Shown: positions 52,518 through 64,000 of the stretch, piece by piece
Layout: each line of letters starts with the position of its first letter
Numbering within the stretch: the first letter of the stretch is position 1
Assembly: GCA_025642075.2 (NCBI GenBank)
Contig: JAODUO010000042.1
Coordinates: 860,001-924,000, forward strand
Direction of reading: 5' to 3'
Source: Ridgeia piscesae
Lineage: Eukaryota > Annelida > Polychaeta > Sabellida > Siboglinidae
DNA: 64,000 nucleotides
The notes under the pieces: model-generated
What the model was told of the DNA's origin: nothing
The model's database searches: none
What the model saw: the letters and a program-made list of their open reading frames with translations, nothing else
Made by a program: the position numbers and the translations under genes

Positions 52518-54415
52518 ATATGGTGCCCCGAAGAAATTGTTATCTGACCAATGTCGTGAATTTGTCAACACCATCAATGCAGATTTGGCCAAAAAAATCA
52601 ATATCAACCGCATGATTACGGCAGCGTACCATCCCCAAACAAAATTTAATGGACTTGATGAGAGGTAGCAGTTATTAATTATTAGCATTTCAGTCACATT
52701 ATGAATAAAACAATGTTTTTTCTTCAAAATATATATTGTTATTGTCGTATAACAAACCAAACTTGTAATAATATAAATAGCAGATACGTTTGTCTAAGCA
52801 TGTAAAAAATGTCTAATTGTTTTTCACAACTGATATTCCTTTTCAGACTGACCCAGAATTACTCTTATAGAATTGTCAACCATTGACCATCTGGATTGAT
52901 TGTAGAACCAATCAGACACTCAAAAGCCGACTGAGCAAGTTGACGGGTGAACATCAGGATGACTAGGACGACTACCTGGAAGAGGTCGCATTTAGCATGC
53001 GCGCACAGAGACAGGGGCCGACCAACTACACCCCATTCTTCCTCATGTTCAATCGCCATCCACGTCTGCCTTTTGAGGTATTTCGTTTATTGTCATATTG
53101 CATGTCATTGCATAATGCCATAATGTTACATGCATTTCAGACAACAGTTGTTGTATAATAATTATACAGAAATAACACTTGATTACTTGTTAAATATTTA
53201 CATAACTAAATATTTTGTACAAGTGATTATTTTATGTGTTAATGATATACATTGCGACTCATGGAATAGTACTTGACAAATATAGCCCAGTAGGTACAAT
53301 TCACATATATTGTATAGATGGATGATGCTGACAGGGAAGAAGACATTCATAGTCCAACATTCGTGGAAGAGGATGTGGACAACTACGTTGAGCAAGTAGG
53401 GAAACAGGTGATAAGCGTTCATGAACAGGTGTGTAAAAGTAGTGAAAGTTTGTGCGTGTTACAGGGTTTTTACAAGATAATGTAAACAGTAAAATAATGT
53501 AACCCTGTCCATTGTGATGAACCCATTTATGTTGCCTTTCATTGGTGGATCCATATCACCAACTGAATTCAAAGTCTCTTACTTTCCCATACAGATAACA
53601 TAAGCTGACTATGAATATAGCACAACCACTGGTCAGATAGAGATAACATTGTTATCAAGTTACAACTCCTAGAATTGTGTCCCTTACTATATTATATTCT
53701 TTTTTGTGTATAAATTATTATTTCTAACTGACAATTTTATATATTTAAGCCTTCCATCCAACTATGTTCTAAGCACCATGACTTTACACGTTCACACAAA
53801 TGTCACAACTGCCCAACAGCGCCAATTCTAAGCAGTACATGAACAGACAGACAAAGGGAGTGACATCATTTCACTTTAAGATTGGGGACATCGTCCTGAA
53901 ACGAAACATGAGGAACATCGGGAGGAAAGGTGGCAAACTGGAGCCACAATGGAATGGCCCATTCAGGTAACAATTTTAATTATTTGCCTCAATTTAAACT
54001 TATCCTCAATAAATTTGACAAATGTTTCACGTGTCTTACTTACTTTTTTAAATAAGAACTGAACTAGATGTGTGAACATTATAGATTGGGACAAGACAGC
54101 ACTAATTAGAAACAAGATGCATGAGACAACATTGCTGCTGTATCCTAAATTGGCTAACAAATTTTAATTGGATTTCTTCAAGCATCACATATAAATGCAA
54201 TGACAAACATTGATCATTGGAGGTAAACTTAGTCATCGCAAGATGGTGATGATATTGGGGATTGGATTACTGTGAGATAATAATAATATTCTTGATAATA
54301 TGTTCATTATCATCAGGATCAGAAATATCGGGCCAAACTACCAGGTGACACTGGCAAAAAGAGCTGACGTGATCTTAGTGACAAAGGTGGCCTATGACCA
54401 GCTGAAACCCTACCA
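52518..54415 (+). pseudogene. Intron-split gypsy/Ginger-type integrase, 5'-truncated, one nonsense codon
   Basis: Five blocks: 52518-52664, 52906-53077, 53318-53428, about 53789-53966 and 54317 onward. Splice-like borders separate them, and the first junction joins DE|R TNQTLKSRL in phase. Block 1 has the second catalytic aspartate (LLSDQCREF) and the catalytic glutamate (NGLDER), with two extra residues (KF) just before NGLDER. Block 2 ends YTPFFLMFNRHPRLPFE but carries TAG at 52964-52966. Block 4 (FKIGDIVLKRNMRNIGRKGG) and block 5 (VAYDQLKPYH) match the SH3-like C-terminal domain of these integrases. The first aspartate and zinc domain are absent. It could be a decayed GIN1/KRBA2-like domesticated gene or a Ginger-type transposon; which is not decidable here. 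Confidence 0.75.
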
Positions 54416-55030
54416 CACACCTCACCTTCCTACCCCACTGTCTTCTCCTACTCCAATGTCCTCCCCTAGCCCACTGTCCTCTCCTAGCCCACTGTCTTCT
54501 CATACCCCACTGTCTTCTCCTACCCCACTCTCCTCTCCTACCCCACTGTCCTCTCATACCCCACTGTCCTCTCCTACCCCACTGTCCTCTCCTACCCCAC
54601 TGTCCTCTCCTACCCCACTGTCCTCTCCTACCCCACTGTCCTCTCCTACCCCACTGTCCTCTCCTACCCCACTGTCCTCTCCTACCCCACTGTCCTCTCC
54701 TACCCCACTGTCTTCTCATACCCCACTGTCCTCTCCTACCCCACTGTCTTCTCATATCCCACTGTCCTCTCCTACCCTACTGTCTTCTCCTACCCCACTG
54801 TCCTCTCCTACCCCACTGTCTTCTCCTACCCCACTGTCTTCTCCTACTCCACTGTCCTCTCCTACCCCACTGTCTTCTCCTACCCCACTGTCTTCTCCTA
54901 CCCCACTGTCTTCTCATACCCCACTGTCTTCTCCTACCCCACTGTCTTCTCCTACCCCACTGTCTTCTCCCACCCCACTGTCTTCTCCTACCCCACTGTC
55001 TTCTCCCACCCCACTGTCTTCACACACCCC
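54416..55030 (+). repeat. 18 bp array, (PTPLSS)n in the integrase frame
   Basis: About 34 copies of CCTACCCCACTGTCCTCT with C/T variants. It begins immediately after the LKPYH end of the integrase and stays open in its frame for over 200 codons. Confidence 0.95.
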
Positions 55031-55040
55031 ACCCCACTGT

Positions 55041-56884
<1,844 letters not shown>

Positions 56885-57625
56885 GTTAAAACATCGTTTA
56901 TATGTTATATTATATCATATGATACATTAAACATGCCAACATGTTAAACTATAATTATTCATCCATGCACAGTTATGGATAGGTATGTTTTACATTAGGC
57001 GACGTGAAACCAAGATGGCGCACACATCGTCGCCATTTTGTCCTTCATAAAATGTAACAGGGAATTACTTTAAAATGTTGATACATAATTCGTATAATTC
57101 CATATAACTCAAATTGGTAAACAAGAATACATAACATAAAATAATAAACATATAACAGATGCAGACTAAGACAAATTTAGTTATTTTATTTAAGATATTA
57201 TCGACACCAATCAGCATAGTGATCGTAATTTTGTTTTCCACATGCGTGTTGGCTTAAACAGGCAAAAACATCGTTTATTTATATATTATATTATATCATA
57301 TGATACATTAAACATGTTAACAATTATTCATCCATGCAGATTTATGGATAGGAATGTTTTACAAGAGACGACGTGAAACCAAGATGGCGCACACATCGTC
57401 ACCATTTTGTCCTTCCAAAAATGTAACAAGGAATTACTTTAAATGTTGATACATAATTCGCATAATTCCATATAACTCAAATTGGTAAACAAGAATACAT
57501 AACATAAAATAATAAACATATAACAGATGTAGACTAAGCCAATTTATTTTATTTAAGATATTATCAACACCGATCAGCATAGTGATCATAATTTGTTTTT
57601 CCACATAGTATTAGCTTAAACAGGC
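56885..57625. repeat. Two copies of a 375 bp repeat with facing ATGGCG motifs
   Basis: ACATCGTTTAT...ATATCATATGATACATTAAA begins near 56890 and near 57268. Each copy contains ACCAAGATGGCGCACACATC followed by GTCGCCATTTTG (CACCATTTTG in copy 2), so two YY1-like AAGATGGCG words face each other. Similarity is high with small indels. Confidence 0.85.
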
Positions 57626-58640
57626 AAAAGCACTTGTCCCAACAATGGTATTGACTTTAGGGACAAAAACTAGAAATGATCGAAGCTAGGCAACCTTTCT
57701 CATCGGAGTAAGCAATGAATTTAAATATCTTAAAGATAATACGATATCGGACAGGAAAACAATGCAATAACTTTAGAAGCCGCATATAACGAATAAAACA
57801 TGGAAACATAGTCAGTCTCAATCCTTGCTAAGCAATTCTGAACACATTGTAATCTTGTGATGCTGTTAAAGGTAAAATTATGGTAGAGAGGATTACAACA
57901 GAAACATGCATTGAATCTCGAATATGATTATATAACTATAATGGAACGTACGAGCATTAGTTGTCTTTCCACCACAAACCATAAACGTTCATACCTTCGA
58001 GTAATTGCATCGTCCAATCTGTGCCCGTCCTCGTTGAGTTTCGGCATCTGTTGATATCCTAGTGTCTGCTGACATCTTAAACTGCACCTTGTGTGCAGCT
58101 TAGTTCACACCAACTGTCACACACTACATTGAGCGTCAAACGTGCATCGTCTGCTGCACTCGACCCCAATCGAACAAACCAAGAAACAGATGAAGTTGGC
58201 CTTGCACTGTTAACGGGGAGAACTACACTTTGACCCCAATGATTCCATGCTATTGGTTGTTGCACCCTTCACGTGCAAGTCACCGATATGGCGAAGTTAT
58301 ATGTTGTCAACCCCTGCGGTCTGCCCAAGCTATGCCAAGAATGTCCAACACCAATTGACGGATTGCATTGTCTGTGTTAAACTGTGATAATGTCAAGGAA
58401 GCATGGCAGGTATTACACAATTGCTTTGTATGGCATAAATAGCTTCGACGCTCGTGTAGATATGTGCAAATAGCCATGACCGAATCCATGTGCGCCTTAA
58501 AGGCTTAATGAGAATGAGAGAATGGGTACCAAAAAACGACTGGAGGAAGAGGGCTGTAGACGAACAGAGAAGAGTGGTAAAGAATAAGTAAAACGGGATA
58601 GATATAGTGTGACGCAGAGACAGAGGAGGGAGGATCGGAG
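57626..58640. other. Spacer, no gene recognised
   Basis: Unique sequence; minus-strand frames of about 60 codons at 58077-58489 lack known motifs. Confidence 0.45.
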
Positions 58641-58644
58641 GAAG

Positions 58645-58753
58645 GAGAGAGAGGGAGGGAGGGAGGGAGGGAGGGAGGGAGGAGGGAGGGAGGGCGGGAG
58701 GGAGGGAGGGAGGGAGGGAGGGAGGGAGGGAGGGAGGGAGGGAGGGAGGGAGG

Positions 58754-58849
<96 letters not shown>

Positions 58850-58908
58850 AGGGAGGGAGGGAGGGAGGGAGGGAGGGAGGGAGGGAGGGAGGGAGGGAGG
58901 GAGGGAGT
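58645..58908. repeat. (GGGA)n-(GGCA)n-(GGGA)n purine-rich array
   Basis: About 105 bp of GGGA, 95 bp of GGCA, then 60 bp of GGGA. A G-rich strand of this kind can form quadruplexes. Confidence 0.95.
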
Positions 58909-59151
58909 AATAATTTAATGTTCAAGTTTTATTTAGTTTATATCTTAATGGATGTAGCATTATTGGAAAAGTAAACTATATTTTATCCCGTAACATGCAG
59001 CACTGACATAATTGTTTTGGCGTATCATGTTTATTGAAATATTACAGATATTGATAGTTGGTCGGGATTTTATCGAATCACAAATTTGGAATAACCCGAA
59101 TACAACTGAGTCTTTGGGCAAAGTAAACCGGTAGACTTAAGTACTGCCGTT

Positions 59152-59555
<404 letters not shown>

Positions 59556-60130
59556 ATGATATAGGCATTATAGAAATCTTACTATTATTATACAACCATT
59601 TTCTTTTACTATTTCCTAGACTCTTGAGTTGGCTGAGTAATTGACAAACTAACGAAACTGTTCTGATGTCGTGTTCTAGTGTTGATCACTGTTATTAAGG
59701 AGCGAAATCTATTTTAATGACGAAATGGGCCTTATGAGATATTAAAGAAATTTTATGAAAAGAATCCCCGGAAAAGTAGGTTGACGATAGTCGACAGGAC
59801 AGCCGCGGACCGGGTATCAAAACAGAACCAGAACACAAGCGAGAAGAGGCCGGGATTCCAGGTCCCGACTTCTAAAAATGCGCAAAAGCGTGCTACTGTC
59901 GTTGTCGTTATAATGGTGTACGTACGGATGTTTTACCTGTTTTTACAATGTCAAGGTTGTTGAAAAACGCGTGCTAAATACAGAACTGTCACATTGAAAG
60001 GTGATGTTTCATAGTTTATAGGGCACTCGTTGGTAGATGTCAATTCGATGAGCAGTTACAATGTTTCCTTACTCGACACTTTGATGTGTGTTGATATTTC
60101 ATCAGCGTGACACCCGAACATTGCTGACAG

Positions 60131-60186
60131 TAACATGCCGGGCTACATCGTCGTTGAAACAAACAGTACAGTGTACGCCTACACAG
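60131..60186 (+). CDS. GTF2H4: GTF2H4 exon i
   Basis: One base, then [18 protein letters not shown] and one base. Acceptor TTGCTGACAG, donor ACAG|GTAGGT. The in-frame ATG at codon 2 could act as a start in a truncated copy, but homology predicts upstream exons. Confidence 0.88.
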
Positions 60187-60938
60187 GTAGGTGGATCATA
60201 GCCACGGCACATCACCAGCATTTCCAGGACACTACAAGTTGTTTGCAGTTGACATATCCATCAAATGACGAGTGGTTTAGCAACATCTATGTCAGGCAAT
60301 CAAGAAATGCTTGTTTCGTTGTATATTTTATTCAAATTATAGTTTCAGAAGAATTTTTTTTATTAAAAACATGTGAAATTTGTTTGGTTAGATTGGCAAA
60401 TGTATGTGCTAATGTTTGATGTATGAGATATCGTGCAACAATGAAAATGTGGCTAACATCAGTAAATGAACTGAGTAGATTAGGAAAGATACTTGCTTGT
60501 TACGCCACTGGCTTCAGTGATGACTCACCATCTAGAACATAATTTATTATAAGTTTGTGATGCAATTAAAAAAGTAATGTACTTAATGTGTTATTGAAAA
60601 TATGCGTTTGAAACAGTTGGAAGTTTGAGGTTTCATAGATGGTTTGCTACAAATTGCAGTTGATGACATGACCAATTTGTTGGTTAACTAAAAATAACCC
60701 GATTGTTTCAGATTCTTCACTGCAGGTGGCACTGTTGGCACTATTTTGCGAGATTGTTTACAGGGATGTTTTTCTGTATGGGTGAAATATATGTTTTGTC
60801 AAATTTTATATTGTGTGCTAGATGTGTTTTGTAATTTTAATAAGTTTGCCTGTCAAAAAGGTCTAAGATAAAAATCTGATGTAAAATTACTTTTTGACAG
60901 GAAAGATTATTAAAATTAGCAAAGGTAGAATATTTGTG

Positions 60939-61021
<83 letters not shown>

Positions 61022-63567
61022 AGTATATAATTTATGTATACACTGTAAAAAGAAAGATATATGTTGACATAAACATGTGCATCTGCTCTGTAAAACCACG
61101 TTGAGTTTCTTTGCATGCATTGGTCTGCTTTATTAAGTATTAGGCGTTTGCATTTCTTTGCTAGTTGGCACTATTCCATTAATCAGGGTCTTAAAATTAG
61201 CAGTTCATCCTGCACAATTTGCTGACATTCCATTACTTCTTGCAAGCCGTAAGGCCTTAAATACTTACCATATGCTTGTTTTCAGATTTCCGAACCTTGC
61301 CGTGGCCAACATTACTCGAGACAGTGTTAGGGAGGCACTTAGTCGAGACATCACAGCGGACCAGGTGAGGGCCACATGTGATGTAATGTTTACAAAAGAA
61401 CTGAAAAGAATTGTCAATTTGGGTGTAACATCAGGTAATTTAAATTACTTAAGTCAGTTGCTACATCAACAGTTGTAAACCCCCAAAGTCAGTGGCCACA
61501 TGGTTTTTGAGGGAGGAGGGGAAGAGACAGAGAGACACAGAGGGAGAGAGAGAGAAGGAGAGAGGAGACAGGGAGAGAGAGACAGAGAGGAATGTCAAAG
61601 TGTGTGCACAGAAATATGTGCGGTATCATATTGCATGTTTACACAAATACTCTAAGTTGATAAACCAATTGAATTTATAGTTGGACAAACATTAAATATG
61701 TTAATAATTAGTTTGGAAATGATTTGACCAGAATTACATAAGGTTGCACAAATGAATTAGTGTAATTATTCCAGTGGATGTCAGTGTGGTTTGCTGTACT
61801 GTGAAACAGCTATTTGACAAAAACTACCTTTTTAAATGCATAATGCACATCTAAAGAAGTGGAATAAAAAGAGGCTGAACATAATGAGGACACTGAACAG
61901 TTTTTTGTTTGTTTTTCAGATGATTCACTTCCGGAGAAGTCATGCACATCCACAGCTTCAGGCAAAGGTAAACAAGAAATTGTTTTTCTCCTTCCTTTCT
62001 CTGTTACTTTATCTGTCTCTCTATATCTTTGGGGCTCTCTATATATGTAACTGTGTTAATTTGTCTCTCTCTATATATCTTTGCCTGTCTATGTGGTTGA
62101 GCTCTCTATGTGTAACTATCTGTGTTACTCTGTCTGTCTCTCTATATCTTTGTCTGTCTATGTGGTTGGGCTCTCTATATATGTAACTATCTGTGTTACT
62201 GTGTCTGTCTCTCTATAGCTTTGCCTGTCTATATGGTTGAACTCTCTATATATGTAACTATCTGTGTTACTGTGTCTGTCTCTCTATATCTTTGCCTGTC
62301 TATGTGGTTGGGCTCTCTATATATGTAACTATCTGTGTTACTGTGTCTGTCTCTCTATATCTTTGCCTGTCTATGTGGTTGAACTCTCTATATATGTAAC
62401 TATCTGTGTTACTGTGTCTGTCTCTCTATATCTTTGCCTGTCTATGTGGTTGAACTCTCTATATATGTAACTATCTGTGTTACTGTGTCTGTCTCTCTAT
62501 ATCTTTGCCTGTCTATGTGGTTGAAATCTCTATATATGTAACTATCTGTGTTACTGTGTCTGTCTCTCTATATATTTGTCTGTCTATGTGATTGAACTCT
62601 CTATATATGTAACTATCTGTGTTACTGTGTCTGTCTCTCTATATCTTTGCCTGTCTATGTGATTGAACTCTATATATGTAACTATCTGTGTTACTGTGTC
62701 TGTCTCTCTATATCTTTGCCTGTCTATATGGTTGGGCTCTCTATATATGTAACTATCTGTGTTACTGTGTCTGTCTCTCTATATCTTTGCCTGTCTATGT
62801 GGTTGGGCTCTCTATATATGTAACTATCTGTGTTACTTTGTCTGTCTCTATATCTTTGTCTGTCTGTGTGATTGAACTCTCTATATATGTAACTATCTGT
62901 GTTACTGTGTCTGTCTCTCTATATCTTTGCCTGTCTATGTGATTGAACTCTCTATATATGTAACTATCTGTGTTACTGTGTCTGTCTCTCTATATCTTTG
63001 CCTGTCTATGTGGTTGGGCTCTTTATATATGTAACTATCTGTGTTACTGTGTCTGTCTCTCTATATCTTTGCATGTCTATGTGGTTGGGCTCTCTATATA
63101 TGTAACTATCTGTGTTACTTTGTCTGTCTCTCTATATCTTTGCATGTCTATGTGGTTGAGCTCTCTATAATTATATGTAGCGGATGAATGCAGGAATTGG
63201 GGATGAATCTTGATAATGGAAACAAAGAAGAGTCTTTGAATCAACTGTCTCTACAGGAATACAGACACCTCAAGATACTCATTGGCCTGTGTGGTTCTTT
63301 GTCTTTATTTACTCAAACAATTTTCATATGCTGACTAGTACGATTGATCACTTGCTCAACACCCAGGATTGTTTTCTTATTTGTATAACTCAAAACAATT
63401 GTGATACCTGCCTCGTTCCTTCCCAGAAACCCGTGCTGCCACCTACAGTCAGTGACCAGATTCAGCTGTGGGAACTTGAGAGGGACCAATTCAAATTCAC
63501 TGACGGTGTTCTGTACAATCAGTTCCTGTCCCAGAGTGACTTTGAGCTGCCCCGTGACTATGCAAGA
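60131..63567 (+). CDS. GTF2H4: GTF2H4, TFIIH core subunit p52, middle and C-terminal exons
   Basis: Five exons (60131-60186, 60712-60763, 61286-61364, 61920-61967, 63427-63567), phases consistent, about 125 residues. Diagnostic blocks are [68 protein letters not shown] and [20 protein letters not shown] followed by [11 protein letters not shown]. p52 anchors and stimulates the XPB ATPase in TFIIH, for promoter opening and nucleotide excision repair. The last exon or exons lie beyond the window. Upstream exons (about 270 residues in the family) are not recognised anywhere between PSMD8 and 60131. The second exon's donor reads CAG|GGATGT instead of GT. Either the gene has a very long 5' intron, or this is a truncated copy, or the assembly is wrong upstream. 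Confidence 0.9.
60712..60763 (+). CDS. GTF2H4: GTF2H4 exon ii, non-canonical donor
   Basis: [17 protein letters not shown] and a split arginine. Acceptor GATTGTTTCAG. The exon end is fixed by phase with the next exon (AG|A TTT CCG), and the intron then starts GGATGT rather than GT. Confidence 0.85.
60941..61018. repeat. (CA)n-(TA)n microsatellite
   Basis: About 32 bp of CA followed by about 46 bp of TA, in a GTF2H4 intron. Confidence 0.95.
61286..61364 (+). CDS. GTF2H4: GTF2H4 exon iii
   Basis: [20 protein letters not shown] then DITADQ. Acceptor TTGTTTTCAG, donor CAG|GTGAGG. Confidence 0.94.
61920..61967 (+). CDS. GTF2H4: GTF2H4 exon iv
   Basis: Sixteen codons, [16 protein letters not shown]. 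Acceptor TTGTTTTTCAG, donor AAG|GTAAAC. Confidence 0.92.
62030..63175 (+). repeat. 71 bp minisatellite in a GTF2H4 intron
   Basis: About 16 copies containing CTCTCTATATATGTAACTAT and CTGTCTCTCTATATCTTTGC. It starts about 60 bp after exon iv and carries no exon sequence. Confidence 0.93.
63427..63567 (+). CDS. GTF2H4: GTF2H4 exon v
   Basis: 47 codons, [20 protein letters not shown], then [20 protein letters not shown] and LPRDYAR. Acceptor TCCTTCCCAG, donor AGA|GTAAGT. This is the conserved XPB-contacting C-terminal region; the final segment is outside the window. Confidence 0.95.
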
Positions 63568-63771
63568 GTAAGTTTGGTTTAGACTGTTTTTCGCACTTAC
63601 AACAGTTGCAGGAATTGCATATTGTGAACAATTTATTAATGAACCATAAAACCCATAAAAACCTTAAACACAGAACATTTTGAAAAAAGAGTTACTTTTC
63701 TTTACTTGGAAACCTGGTACTTGAATTGCATATGTTAACATGCCACAAATAAAGTTAATGTTGTTACTTAG

Positions 63772-63897
63772 ACAGGGTCCGTACGGGGCCTTGAAAGTCT
63801 TGAAAAGCCTAGAATTTGATTGGACCAATTTCAAGGCTTTCAAATCCTTGAATTTTACAAAGTAGTCTTGAAAAGTCTTGAATTTAATTGTGGTCAA
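63772..63897. mobile_element. Dispersed CTTGAA-rich repeat fragment
   Basis: GGTCCGTACGGGGCCTTGAA then repeated GTCTTGAAAAG words on both strands (TCTTGAAAAGTCTTGAATTT at the right). This layout recurs in many animal genomes as a short non-autonomous element. Assigned from memory of the pattern. Confidence 0.5.
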
Positions 63898-64000
63898 TAA
63901 AATATTCTTTTGACTAAATTGTTGTGATGAATAACAGCCAGAAAAAGAAAAGCACAAAAATAACTCGTGCACATTGGGCAATCGGCATTTCATTGTGGTC

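Noticed and set aside
62122..63170. Short frames of repeated [15 protein letters not shown]
   Set aside because: Translations of the 71 bp minisatellite; the period is not a multiple of three, so frames break every unit or two.

Overview
The window is nuclear DNA from an animal, not a microbe. Genes are split by many GT-AG introns, and the exons encode animal housekeeping proteins. Introns and spacers are crowded with minisatellites, microsatellites and small inverted-repeat elements. Repeat style and gene divergence suggest a marine invertebrate, perhaps a mollusc or other lophotrochozoan, but that is a guess.

Layout. (1) 1-8313, + strand: last six exons of AQR (Aquarius/IBP160, a spliceosomal SF1 helicase). 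Its introns hold large tandem arrays of 40, 42 and 43 bp units, a 116 bp hairpin and a LINE fragment. (2) 8.3-15.1 kb: degenerate copies of the AQR tail, then a 31 bp array and a 3.9 kb array of about 107 copies of a 36 bp unit. (3) 15.1-20.7 kb: spacer with microsatellites. (4) 20719-21972, - strand: a complete three-exon LY6-type GPI-anchored three-finger protein gene with a TATA box. (5) 22-25.3 kb: no gene seen. (6) 25.36-36.27 kb: a tandem segmental duplication, two copies, each carrying kilobases of CT-rich arrays; a third partial copy lies at 37.5 kb. (7) 38972-47732, + strand: complete eight-exon PSMD8 (26S proteasome lid subunit Rpn12), with an intron 1 full of MITE-like elements and an exon 5 whose 3' edge is amplified 13-fold. 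(8) 48.8-49.8 kb: a satellite built of perfect hairpins. (9) 50.5-52.1 kb, - strand: a probable terminal exon of an unknown gene beside a 47 bp array. (10) 52.5-55.3 kb: an intron-split, stop-interrupted gypsy-type integrase running into (PTPLSS)n and (CA)n arrays. (11) 60131-63567, + strand: central and C-terminal exons of GTF2H4 (TFIIH p52), truncated by the window end and lacking visible 5' exons.

The genes are unrelated in function (splicing, protein degradation, transcription/repair, cell surface) and do not form a pathway cluster. The most unusual property is shared: several minisatellites are not random intronic repeats but amplified exon edges. The repeat unit contains the splice site plus the first or last bases of the adjacent coding exon. 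This is seen at two AQR acceptors and one PSMD8 donor, probably at a minus-strand donor, and in early form (one extra copy) at a third AQR exon. Each array therefore presents from a dozen to about forty competing splice sites to one exon.
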